Below are positions 38,820 through 46,562 of a stretch of DNA of 64,000 bases, piece by piece. The notes beneath the pieces were generated by a model. That model was not told the DNA's origin and searched no databases. It worked only from the letters and a program-made list of their open reading frames with translations. This DNA comes from Janthinobacterium sp. TND4EL3. Lineage in GTDB: Bacteria; Pseudomonadota; Gammaproteobacteria; Burkholderiales; Burkholderiaceae_D. Both the position numbers and the translations under genes were made by a program. The stretch lies in NCBI RefSeq assembly GCF_900156175.1, contig NZ_FTMV01000001.1, positions 738,075 through 802,074 of the forward strand. Reading direction: 5' to 3'. Position 1 is the first letter of the stretch. The number at the start of each line of letters is the position of its first letter.

Positions 38820-39125
38820 TTATTTCTTTGGTGCGCTCAGGCATTCTTTCATGAAAGCCTTGCGGGCGTCGCCCTTCATGTCCTTGGCATTGGCGTTACA
38901 TGCCTTCATCTTGTTTTGCTGCGTCATGGCCGGCGCCGGCTTGGCGCTCAGGCATTCCTTCATGAAGGCCTTGCGTTCATCGCCTTTCTTGCCGGCGGCA
39001 TCGGCATTGCAGGTGGTCATTTTCGATTGTTGCGCCGTCTTGGCGGCGGGCGCCGCTTCCGGTGCGGCGGCAAAGGCGGTGCTGGCAAACGCGGCGGCGA
39101 TGCAGAGGGCGATTAATTGTTTCAT
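38820..39125 (-). CDS. PsiF-repeat exported protein
   Basis: 101 aa. The signal peptide is MKQLIALCIAAAFASTAFA. Two near-identical PsiF repeats follow, QQSKMTTCNADAAGKKGDERKAFMKECLSA and QQNKMKACNANAKDMKGDARKAFMKECLSA, each with two Cys. In E. coli the PsiF protein is phosphate-starvation induced; its function is not known. It is small, periplasmic and monocistronic, with a strong terminator. Confidence 0.9.
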   Translation of the reverse strand: MKQLIALCIAAAFASTAFAAAPEAAPAAKTAQQSKMTTCNADAAGKKGDERKAFMKECLSAKPAPAMTQQNKMKACNANAKDMKGDARKAFMKECLSAPKK

Positions 39126-39391
39126 GGCAAATCCTTGTAGACGCAGTCAGTGGAAGGGGACGTGCAACCGGCAGGCAACTGCCGATATGCAAAACGTAAC
39201 TAACTATATGACATTTATCAACAAAATTTCCACTCGAGTGTGTCTTTTTGTTACTGCCAGGCGCCAGGCGCGCGCGCGTTGGCCAAGGCAGCCATGTTGC
39301 GGCGGCAGCGGCCCCGTTTTTTGCTATGCTAGCGTCTTTCCACCGGCCGATGCCGCTGCCTTGGCCGGCGCACCCTCAATACGGAGTAGTT

Positions 39392-39931
39392 ATGGTCTCG
39401 TTGCAAGAGCAGTTTTTAAAGGCCGGCCTGGTCGACAAGAAGAAGGTCAAACTGGCCAACCAGGACAAGAGCAAGCAAAAGAAGGACGAGCGCAAGAACG
39501 GCACGCAAAGCGTTGACGAAGTGCGCCTGGCCGCGCTCGAGACCCAGCGCAAGAACGCGGAGCGCGCGCGCGAACTGAACGCCCAGCGCGACGCGGCCGC
39601 CAACCAGAAAGCCATCGTGGCGCAGATCGCGCAAATGGTGCAAAAGAACCGCCAGAGCAAGGGCAACAATGGCGACGTGCCGTACAATTTTACTTTTAAT
39701 AACAAGATCGAGCGCATCTACGTGACGGCCGCCGTGCAGGCCCACCTGGTGGCGGGCCGCCTGGTGATCATCTGCCTCGGTGGCGCCGTGGAACTGGTGC
39801 CGCGCATCATCGCCGACAAGATCGCCGAACGCGACCCCGCCATCGTCGTGCGCGTGAAACAGGCCAGCACGGAAGTGGACGAGGATGATCCGTACGCGGC
39901 GTTCCAGATTCCCGATGATCTGATGTGGTAG
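39392..39931 (+). CDS. DUF2058 family protein (YaiL-like)
   Basis: 179 aa. The N-terminal half is a highly charged, probably coiled-coil or disordered segment (SLQEQFLKAGLVDKKKVKLANQDKSKQKKDERKN, then ETQRKNAERARELNAQRDAAANQKAIVAQIAQ). The C-terminal domain (PYNFTFNNKIERIYVTAAVQAHLVAGRLVIICLGG) ends DDPYAAFQIPDDLMW. This is the DUF2058/YaiL pattern, described as nucleoprotein/polynucleotide-associated; the role is not established. The start has GGAG upstream; the long open frame before it is not coding. Confidence 0.88.
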   Translation: MVSLQEQFLKAGLVDKKKVKLANQDKSKQKKDERKNGTQSVDEVRLAALETQRKNAERARELNAQRDAAANQKAIVAQIAQMVQKNRQSKGNNGDVPYNFTFNNKIERIYVTAAVQAHLVAGRLVIICLGGAVELVPRIIADKIAERDPAIVVRVKQASTEVDEDDPYAAFQIPDDLMW

Positions 39932-39961
39932 TGGCGGCGCCCCCTTTTTGGGGGGGCGCGG

Positions 39962-40432
39962 CTATTTCAGGTCTTGGTCGACCCGGATAGCCCCCTTGAG
40001 CGAATTCAGGTGGTCACGTAGTGCATTGGTGGAAGACATTTGCTTTTTAATCGTCCACCATGCCCACAGGGTAATAAAGCCCACGCCAAACGGTAGTGTC
40101 ACCAACGAGAAAACCAATATGACCGGCCCCCAGAACTTGAACGCTCGTGGAATGATTGGTGGATTCAATGCATAGACAACGCCATTGGCGCGTTCCAGCG
40201 CCAGCAAGGCGCCACTCTGCGTTTCCTGCGTCATGATGGTCATGTGCAGCTTGACCTTCTCACCCGACTGCAGCACCTCCTGCAGGACATCGTCCATTTC
40301 CTCCGTGACGATGAAACGCCTTCTCACCCGGGTGCCATCGACCATCATCAGCTTGTTGTACTGGTAGTAGCAGCCTTTGCTCCATTTGTCCCCCAGGGAC
40401 TCGATGACACCCTCGTAGATCTTGATACTCAT
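39962..40432 (-). CDS. Membrane protein of unknown function
   Basis: 156 aa from an ATG preceded by AGGAGG. The N-terminal ~95 residues are soluble and strand-rich (SIKIYEGVIESLGDKWSKGCYYQYNKLMMVDGTRVRRRFIVTEEMDDVLQEVL). One long or two short membrane helices follow (FWGPVILVFSLVTLPFGVGFITLWAWWTI), then a charged tail. The layout resembles small membrane-tethered OB/beta-sandwich proteins. I recognise no named family. It is convergent with the DUF2058 gene. Confidence 0.75.
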   Translation of the reverse strand: MSIKIYEGVIESLGDKWSKGCYYQYNKLMMVDGTRVRRRFIVTEEMDDVLQEVLQSGEKVKLHMTIMTQETQSGALLALERANGVVYALNPPIIPRAFKFWGPVILVFSLVTLPFGVGFITLWAWWTIKKQMSSTNALRDHLNSLKGAIRVDQDLK

Positions 40433-40722
40433 GCGCTTCCTCCTTGCGATAACGTGCTTCCAGCATGCCAGCGCTGCCGCCCGCCGCGCCACAGTTTTGA
40501 CATAACCGAATCATGACAGTCATGTATGTTATTGATTTAAAAGAGGATTTGTATGTGCGCAAGCAGGTGGGGGTATGCGTGCGGCATGCCAGAGGTGGCG
40601 TCGGCGGGCTTGCCATGAATATTTTCCGCTAGGAAACTTGTTTAATTTGTTATCATTTCGTTTAACTTGTGGTGCGGCACGACGCCACGCATGTTGGTGC
40701 ATCGATAACAACAAGGAAAGCA

Positions 40723-43422
40723 ATGGGCAATTTGTATCGCTACCGTTTTGGGCCGGTCGAGTTTGACGAGGCCAGCGGCGAGCTGTCGGTGAATGGCTTG
40801 CGGGTGGAAATTCATCCCCAGGGGCGCGCCTTGTTGTCGGCCTTGTTGGCGCGACGCCATGAGATTGTCTCGCGCAGCGAGCTCGAGGCCATCGTCTGGA
40901 AGGGCGGTTCGGCCAGCAAGGAAGCCCTGGCGACGGCCGTCAACCGCTTGCGCAATGCTCTCGGGGAGTCGCATGCGAGTCTCATCGAAACCGTGCCGCG
41001 CCAGGGTTACCGCATTACGGGCGACGGCGACCGGGTAGTCGTCGGCAAGACCTTTGAAAGCCAGATCGCCCTGGCGCCCGGACAAGCCGTGCCGGGGCGT
41101 GAGCATTTTCGCCTGGAACGCATTCTCGGCCAGTCCACTTCGGGCGAAGTCTGGCTGGCCCGCGAAGCGGCCAGTGGCGAGCGCCGCGTGTTCAAGTTTG
41201 CCACCGATGCGCAGTATCTGGCCTCGCTGAAGCGGGAAACGACGATTTCGCGCTTCCTGCGTGATGAACTGGGTCCGCGGCCCGACATCGCCATGGTGCT
41301 GGACTGGAATTTCGAGCAGCCGCCGTTTTTCATGGAAAGCGAGTTTGGCGGCGACAATCTGCTGGAGTGGAGCCGGCAGGATGGACGCCTGGCGCAGCTC
41401 GATGACGCGGCGCGTCTGTCGCTGTTCCTGCAAATTGCCGATGCCGTGGCCGCCGCGCATGGCGTGAGCGTGCTGCACAAGGACTTGAAGCCGCAAAATA
41501 TCCTGATCGCGCCAGTGGCGGCAGGCTGGCAAGCGCGGCTGACCGACTTTGGCAGCGCGCGCCTGCTCGAACCGGGCCGGCTGGAGCAGCTTGCCATCAC
41601 GCAACTTGGCATGACGGGCACGCACGGCGTCGGCAGCGACGTGTCGCAGGGCACGCCCATGTATATTGCACCGGAATTGTTCGCCGGCGGCGCAACGACG
41701 CAGCGCAGCGACGTATTTGCGCTGGGCGTCATTCTGTACCAGCTGCTGGTGGGTGACATGCAGCGGCCATTGATGCCGGGCTGGCAGCGCGACATTGCCG
41801 ACAGCCTGCTGGCCGACGATATCGCCCAGGCCACCGATGGCGATCCCTTGCGCCGACTGGCCAGCGTGGCTTTGCTGGCCGAGCGGCTGCGCAGCCTGGA
41901 CGCGCGCCGGGCGCAGGCGCAGGCCGAGCACGCGGCGCAGGAAGCGGCGCAACTGGAGCGTGCGCGCGTGCGCCGTTTCAAGGCACAGCGGCCATGGATG
42001 CTGGTATCGCTGGCCGTGCTCGCTGTTGGTCTGGCGGCCAGCCTGGTGTTCTATCAGCAGGCGCGGCGCGATCAGCAAGCCCTGCTGCGGCAAGTGGCGG
42101 TGGGGCAGGCGATGAACCGCTTCCTCAGCGAAGACTTGATTGCCCAGGCCAATCCCTCCATCAGCGGCCGTGCCGGCGTGACCATGCTGGAGGCGGCCAG
42201 GAAGGCCGCGCTGGCCATCGATGGCCGCTTCAAGGACAGCGCGCCGGAAGTGCAGGTGGCGCTGCACGAGGCGATGCAAAAGACCTTTTCGGGCTTGACC
42301 GAGCATCAGGCCGCCATAGCCGAAGGCCGTCTTGCCCTGCGTGCAGGCCAGGCGCTGCCTGCCGATAGCGAGCAACTGGCGCAGATCCGCGTCAACCTGG
42401 CCAGCGACATGATGGAAGTGACGCAGACCCGTGAGGCGCAGGCGGAGCTTGATATTGTCGAGCGCTGGCTGGCCAGCCGCCAGGGCCGGCATCCGGTCAT
42501 CGAGGCCGGTTATTGGCTGGCTCGTGCCGGGCTGGCCACGAACGCATTCGACGAAAAGCTCGGTGTCGAGCAAACGCGCCGCGCCTTGCAGATACTGGCC
42601 ACCATGCCGCAGCCGCCGCATGCCATCGAGGAGCACGCGATGACGGTGTATGCCGATGCCAGTCGCATGGCGAAAGACTACGGGGAAGCGGAAAAATATT
42701 TCCGTAAATTGATTGCCCTGCAGGAAACGCGCTATGGGGCGCAAGGGGCGCGCACCTGTTTTACGCGCCTTGGCCTGGCGTCGACGTACAGCTATCTGAA
42801 CCGGGTGGACGAAGCCATTGCCATGTTGAACGCCAGCGCGCACTGCCTGAAGGCGGCGCTGGGCATGGAGAATACGCGCACGGCGCTGGCGTACGACATT
42901 TTGGGCGCCGCGTATTACAAGGCGCAGCGCTACCAGGAGTCAGTCGATGCCTATATGACGGCCAGCCCCGTTTATGGCCGGCTCAAGGGACCGCAGTCGT
43001 TCCATTCCATCGGTGCGCGTTCTTCCGCCGCGCTCGCGTATGTCGGCATGGGCCGCTATGGAGAGGCGGAGCAGTTGTTCATCGATACCTTGCGCGACGT
43101 GCGCGTTGACAATGCGGAAGACAGCGCGTCGGTGCAATGGAATCGCTACCAGCTTGCCCACTGCCGCCTGCAGCAGCGCCGTACCGATGGCGTGGCGGCC
43201 TTGCTGCAAGGCTTGCAGGCAGACACGCTGGGACATGCGCAAGTGCTGTTGGACTGGGACGGCCGGCTGGCTTACCAGCGCGGCCGCCTGGCGCTCTACT
43301 CGGGGCAGCGGGTGCAGGCGCTGGCGCTGCTGGAAACGGCGGCCACCATTATTGCCGCCAAGAATCCCGATGGCCCCATTTCGGAAGCGGCGATCCGCGC
43401 GCTGATGGCGAGCGCAAAATAG
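40723..43422 (+). CDS. wHTH-Ser/Thr protein kinase-TM-TPR fusion protein
   Basis: 899 aa. Residues 5-100 are an OmpR/ToxR-type winged helix (HEIVSRSELEAIVWKGGSASKEALATAVNRLRNALGE...IETVPRQGYRI). Residues 128-375 are a Hanks-type kinase: glycine loop LGQSTSGEV, Lys158, Glu172, catalytic HKDLKPQN (Asp254), DFG (275-277), APE (316-318). An Ala/Arg/Gln-rich helix leads to one membrane span (about 424-443). A 450-residue TPR-like solenoid follows, which topology places in the periplasm. All kinase key residues are present, so it should be active. It reads as a membrane-bound, one-protein signalling and DNA-binding device; targets are unknown. AAGGAAA precedes the ATG. Confidence 0.9.
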   Translation: MGNLYRYRFGPVEFDEASGELSVNGLRVEIHPQGRALLSALLARRHEIVSRSELEAIVWKGGSASKEALATAVNRLRNALGESHASLIETVPRQGYRITGDGDRVVVGKTFESQIALAPGQAVPGREHFRLERILGQSTSGEVWLAREAASGERRVFKFATDAQYLASLKRETTISRFLRDELGPRPDIAMVLDWNFEQPPFFMESEFGGDNLLEWSRQDGRLAQLDDAARLSLFLQIADAVAAAHGVSVLHKDLKPQNILIAPVAAGWQARLTDFGSARLLEPGRLEQLAITQLGMTGTHGVGSDVSQGTPMYIAPELFAGGATTQRSDVFALGVILYQLLVGDMQRPLMPGWQRDIADSLLADDIAQATDGDPLRRLASVALLAERLRSLDARRAQAQAEHAAQEAAQLERARVRRFKAQRPWMLVSLAVLAVGLAASLVFYQQARRDQQALLRQVAVGQAMNRFLSEDLIAQANPSISGRAGVTMLEAARKAALAIDGRFKDSAPEVQVALHEAMQKTFSGLTEHQAAIAEGRLALRAGQALPADSEQLAQIRVNLASDMMEVTQTREAQAELDIVERWLASRQGRHPVIEAGYWLARAGLATNAFDEKLGVEQTRRALQILATMPQPPHAIEEHAMTVYADASRMAKDYGEAEKYFRKLIALQETRYGAQGARTCFTRLGLASTYSYLNRVDEAIAMLNASAHCLKAALGMENTRTALAYDILGAAYYKAQRYQESVDAYMTASPVYGRLKGPQSFHSIGARSSAALAYVGMGRYGEAEQLFIDTLRDVRVDNAEDSASVQWNRYQLAHCRLQQRRTDGVAALLQGLQADTLGHAQVLLDWDGRLAYQRGRLALYSGQRVQALALLETAATIIAAKNPDGPISEAAIRALMASAK

Positions 43423-43457
43423 CAATGTGGCGGCAGGCCAAAGCTTGCCGCCAACGC

Positions 43458-43485
43458 AAAAACGCCACCCGAAGGTGGCGTTTTT
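43458..43485 (-). terminator. Terminator of tRNA-Phe (second copy)
   Basis: 12-bp stem AAAAACGCCACC / GGTGGCGTTTTT around a four-base loop, 18 bp past the tRNA 3' end. It can act on both strands, so it may also end the kinase gene. Confidence 0.88.
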
Positions 43486-43503
43486 GAAAGTACTGCGAAT
43501 TCT

Positions 43504-43579
43504 TGGTGGCCCGGGGCGGAATCGAACCACCGACACAAGGATTTTCAATCCTCTGCTCTACCGACTGAGCTACCAGGCC
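43504..43579 (-). tRNA. tRNA-Phe (GAA), second copy
   Basis: 76 nt with encoded CCA, anticodon GAA, identical to the copy at 32279-32354 and in the same orientation. The near-identical context extends about 20 bp upstream (to the TATAAT box) and a few bases downstream (GAATTCT). Confidence 0.97.
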
Positions 43580-43589
43580 AAGGTGGCGA

Positions 43590-43617
43590 ATTATAGCAGA
43601 CCAAAACGGGAATGCAA
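43590..43617 (-). promoter_or_regulatory. Promoter of tRNA-Phe (second copy)
   Basis: Minus-strand TTGCAT (43617-43612), 16-bp spacer, TATAAT (43595-43590), about 10 bp before the tRNA 5' end. Confidence 0.75.
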
Positions 43618-43842
43618 GAGCCGGCAGCATCTTTTCCCGTATTTCCTGCATCAGCATCGTTTTATTTGCCTGTGAGTCAAAAATTATTTGATATAAATAC
43701 TATTTATTTCAATAACGCATGGGCGCATAGTCTGGACATCGTTACTGACTCGAGAGGACTGCTGCATGAGCGCGATGGCGGTGCTTGATCTTGGGCATGC
43801 GTACTGTACTTCCGGACTATCTGAAAAGCATGGGGCAAACGC

Positions 43843-43848
43843 TATAAT
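43843..43848 (+). promoter_or_regulatory. Perfect -10 box six bases before the monooxygenase ATG
   Basis: TATAAT followed by GACCGC and then ATG at 43855. Transcription from it would begin at or next to the A of the ATG. That implies a leaderless mRNA or a later true start (43879 or 43891). The -35 is poor. Confidence 0.5.
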
Positions 43849-43854
43849 GACCGC

Positions 43855-45087
43855 ATGAATAGTCCCACTTCCCCCACCATGCGGCGCTTCATGCATAGCC
43901 ACAGCGACGTTTGCATCGTCGGCAACGGCGCCATCGCGAAAACCACGGCGCTGGCGCTTGCCCAGGCAGGGCAAAGCGTCACCCTGTTATCCCCGGCGAG
44001 TCCTCCGGCACCTGCCGCCAGGCCGGTCGAAGCGAGCTGGGATGTGCGCGTGTATGCGCTCAATCACACGGCGCACCAGCTGCTGTCGTCGCTGAAGGTA
44101 TGGGGCGCGCTGGAGGGCGACAGGGTGGCGCCCGTTGACGCCATGCTTGTCAACGGCGACGGCGCGCAGGCGGGCGGACTTGGTTTTGACGCCTACGGCG
44201 CCCATGTGGGTACTTTGGCGTGGATCATCGAAGACCGCAACCTGGGCCAGGCGCTGGACGCGGCCCTGAAGTTCGCGCAGAACGTCAGCGTGGTGCAGGG
44301 CCGCGCCAGCCGCATGGAATGGACGAATGACTCGGCCATCGTGCACCTCGACGGCGGCGACACCATTACCTGCGCGCTGGTGGTCGGCGCGGACGGCGCC
44401 CAATCGTGGGTGCGGGGCCAATGCGACATCGGCCTCGATTACCGCTCGTACGGCCAGCGCGGCGTGGTCAGCAACTTCGCCTGCGAAAAGCCGCACCATG
44501 GCGCCGCCCACCAGTGGTTTACGGGCAGCGAAGGCATCGTCGCGCTGCTGCCGCTGCCGGGCGAGCGTGTTTCGCTGGTCTGGTCGGCGCCCGATGCGCT
44601 GGCCGATACCTTGATGAGCGAATCGGCCGACGCCCTGGCCGCGCGCCTGGCAGCGTATTGCCACGATAAACTGGGCAAGCTCACGCCGCTGCAGCCGGAG
44701 CTGGTGCGCGCGTTCCCGCTGACCCTGATGCGTCCGCACGCCATGGTGGCGCCGCGCGTGGCTTTGGTCGGCGACGCCGCACACGTGGTGCACCCGATGG
44801 CGGGCCACGGCATGAACCTGGGCTTTGCCGACGTGGCGCAGCTGGTCAAGACGATCGGCGAACGCGAAGCGCACCGCGGCATCGGCGACGAGCGCGTGCT
44901 GGCCCGCTATGCGCGCGCGCGCAAGGAAGACGTGCTGCTGATGCAGCTGGCCACCGATGGCCTGGCGCGGCTGTTCGGCGCCGATCTGGAACCGTTGCGC
45001 GTGGTTCGCAATTTGGGATTAAACTTGCTGGACAAATTACCTGCCCTGAAGCGGAAAATGATTGCGCACGCATTGGGACATCAGTAA
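43855..45087 (+). CDS. UbiH/UbiF/VisC-family FAD-dependent monooxygenase
   Basis: 410 aa. The N-terminal FAD fold is DVCIVGNGAIAKTTALALAQAGQSVTLL, with Asn in place of the usual second Gly-spacer residue. It also has the mid-protein VVGADGAQSWVRGQ (DG motif) and ALVGDAAHVVHPMAGHGMNLGFADV (GD motif binding FAD ribityl). This is the aromatic hydroxylase branch that includes the ubiquinone-ring hydroxylases; which ring position it acts on is not readable. Start choice is open: the first ATG lies right at the expected transcription start, and ATGs at 43879 and 43891 are nearer the Rossmann strand. Confidence 0.9.
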   Translation: MNSPTSPTMRRFMHSHSDVCIVGNGAIAKTTALALAQAGQSVTLLSPASPPAPAARPVEASWDVRVYALNHTAHQLLSSLKVWGALEGDRVAPVDAMLVNGDGAQAGGLGFDAYGAHVGTLAWIIEDRNLGQALDAALKFAQNVSVVQGRASRMEWTNDSAIVHLDGGDTITCALVVGADGAQSWVRGQCDIGLDYRSYGQRGVVSNFACEKPHHGAAHQWFTGSEGIVALLPLPGERVSLVWSAPDALADTLMSESADALAARLAAYCHDKLGKLTPLQPELVRAFPLTLMRPHAMVAPRVALVGDAAHVVHPMAGHGMNLGFADVAQLVKTIGEREAHRGIGDERVLARYARARKEDVLLMQLATDGLARLFGADLEPLRVVRNLGLNLLDKLPALKRKMIAHALGHQ

Positions 45088-45235
45088 ATCTTAAGATAGC
45101 GCCGGATAATGGCAGGTGTGGAAATTCAAGGTCGCCGCAGCTGGTCTGCGGCGATCGTTTTGTCAAAGAGATAACGACGTCGGGCCAGGTGCCAGTTCGC
45201 CAGGCGTTTCAAGTGGAGAAGTGATAGTGATAACA

Positions 45236-45964
45236 ATGAACAGAAGCATGAGCAAAATCGCCTTGCTGATGGCCTCGGGCCTGATGATGTCGTGCGCCGG
45301 TGCGGAAACGCCGACGGAAGCGAGCATCAAAAAGCTGATCGAGCCGCGCCTGGGCGAAGGCGCCAAGGTGGACTCGGTCAAGGAAACGCCGTATGGCGGC
45401 CTGTATGAAGTGCGCACGGGCGGCGACATCCTGTACACGGACAAGAATGCGCAATATCTGTTCGTCGGCCACGTCTTCGACGCCAAGACCTCGCAAGACC
45501 TGACCAAGGTGCGCCTGGACGAAGTCAACCGCATCAAGTTCTCCGACCTGCCGCTCGATTCGGCCATGAAAACCGTCAAGGGCAACGGCAAGCGCGTGAT
45601 CGCCGTGTTCGAAGATCCGAACTGCGGCTATTGCAAGCGCTTCCGCCAGAATGCGCTGAAGGAAATCGACAACGTCACCGTTTACACCTTCATGTACAAC
45701 ATCCTGTCGCCCGATTCCATCGTCAAGTCGCGCAATGTCTGGTGCGCCCCAGACCGCAACAAGGCCTGGGATGACTGGATGCTGAACGGTAAAGTGCCCG
45801 CCACGGTCGCTGCCAATTGCGCCAACCCGCACGAAAAAATCCTCGCGCTGGGACAGCAGTTGCGCGTTTCGGGCACGCCCGCCATCTTCTTTGCCGACGG
45901 CAGCCGCATTCCGGGCGCCATCGATACGAAGACCCTGGAACAGAAACTCTCGACCATCAAATAA
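45236..45964 (+). CDS. dsbC: Periplasmic thiol:disulfide isomerase DsbC
   Basis: 242 aa. The signal region is MSKIALLMASGLMMSCAGA; the Cys there could also make it a lipoprotein. The N-terminal DsbC dimerisation domain is IKKLIEPRLGEGAKVDSVKETPYGGLYEVRTGGDILYTDKNAQYLFVGHVFD. The thioredoxin-fold catalytic domain has the active-site CGYC in FEDPNCGYCKRF and the cis-Pro loop VSGTPAIFFADG. It repairs wrong disulfides in the periplasm. GGAGAA at 45214 is far from the ATG but well placed for a GTG at 45227 that would add three residues. A strong terminator follows. Confidence 0.93.
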   Translation: MNRSMSKIALLMASGLMMSCAGAETPTEASIKKLIEPRLGEGAKVDSVKETPYGGLYEVRTGGDILYTDKNAQYLFVGHVFDAKTSQDLTKVRLDEVNRIKFSDLPLDSAMKTVKGNGKRVIAVFEDPNCGYCKRFRQNALKEIDNVTVYTFMYNILSPDSIVKSRNVWCAPDRNKAWDDWMLNGKVPATVAANCANPHEKILALGQQLRVSGTPAIFFADGSRIPGAIDTKTLEQKLSTIK

Positions 45965-45992
45965 TCCGGGCTGTCGCCAGGAAGGCTGGACG

Positions 45993-46021
45993 GCGCGCCC
46001 TCGCAAGGCGCGCTTTTTTTT
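45993..46021 (+). terminator. Intrinsic terminator of dsbC
   Basis: GCGCGCC / GGCGCGC stem with a seven-base loop and an eight-T run, about 28 bp after the stop. Confidence 0.88.
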
Positions 46022-46093
46022 GCTTTTTTTTCCGCTGTCGTATGATCAGGTGTTGTTTGTAGACTCAATAACAATTCAAAGGGGGAGCAGCAG

Positions 46094-46552
46094 ATGATTA
46101 CATTGAATATCAACGGGCACGACACGCAGGTCGACGCCGATCCATCCACGCCCATCCTGTGGGCGCTGCGCGACAACCTGAACATGACCGGCACCAAGTT
46201 CGGTTGCGGCGCGGCCCTGTGCGGCGCCTGCACGGTGCACCTCGACGGCCAGCCCATCCGCTCGTGCATCACGCCGATTTCCTCGGTCGGAGCGCAAAAG
46301 ATCAGCACCATCGAAGCGATGGAAAACGACCAGGTGGGCAAGGCCGTGCAGGCGGCATGGGTGCGCCATGATGTGCCGCAATGCGGCTACTGTCAAAGCG
46401 GCCAGGTGATGAGCGCCACGGCGCTGCTGCGCACGAACAAGGCGCCCAGCGATGCCGACATCGACGGCGCCATGAGTGGCAATATCTGCCGCTGCGGCAC
46501 CTATCAACGTATCCGCGCGGCCATCAAGGACGCGGCCAAGACCCTGGCCTGA
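46094..46552 (+). CDS. (2Fe-2S) subunit of an isoquinoline 1-oxidoreductase-type molybdoenzyme
   Basis: 152 aa. A plant-type [2Fe-2S] ferredoxin domain comes first (KFGCGAALCGACTVHLDG...RSC), then the second, four-helix [2Fe-2S] domain (CGYCQSGQVMSATALL and NICRCGTYQRI). This is the small electron-transfer subunit of the xanthine oxidase family. It passes electrons from the Mo centre of the large subunit encoded 10 bp downstream. In IorAB-type enzymes there is no FAD subunit, and none is seen here. GGGGGAG precedes the ATG. Confidence 0.94.
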   Translation: MITLNINGHDTQVDADPSTPILWALRDNLNMTGTKFGCGAALCGACTVHLDGQPIRSCITPISSVGAQKISTIEAMENDQVGKAVQAAWVRHDVPQCGYCQSGQVMSATALLRTNKAPSDADIDGAMSGNICRCGTYQRIRAAIKDAAKTLA

Positions 46553-46562
46553 GGAGAACGAC

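Noticed and set aside
40642..42843. 733-codon open frame opposite the wHTH-kinase gene
   Set aside because: Shadow frame; kinase catalytic motifs are all on the plus strand.
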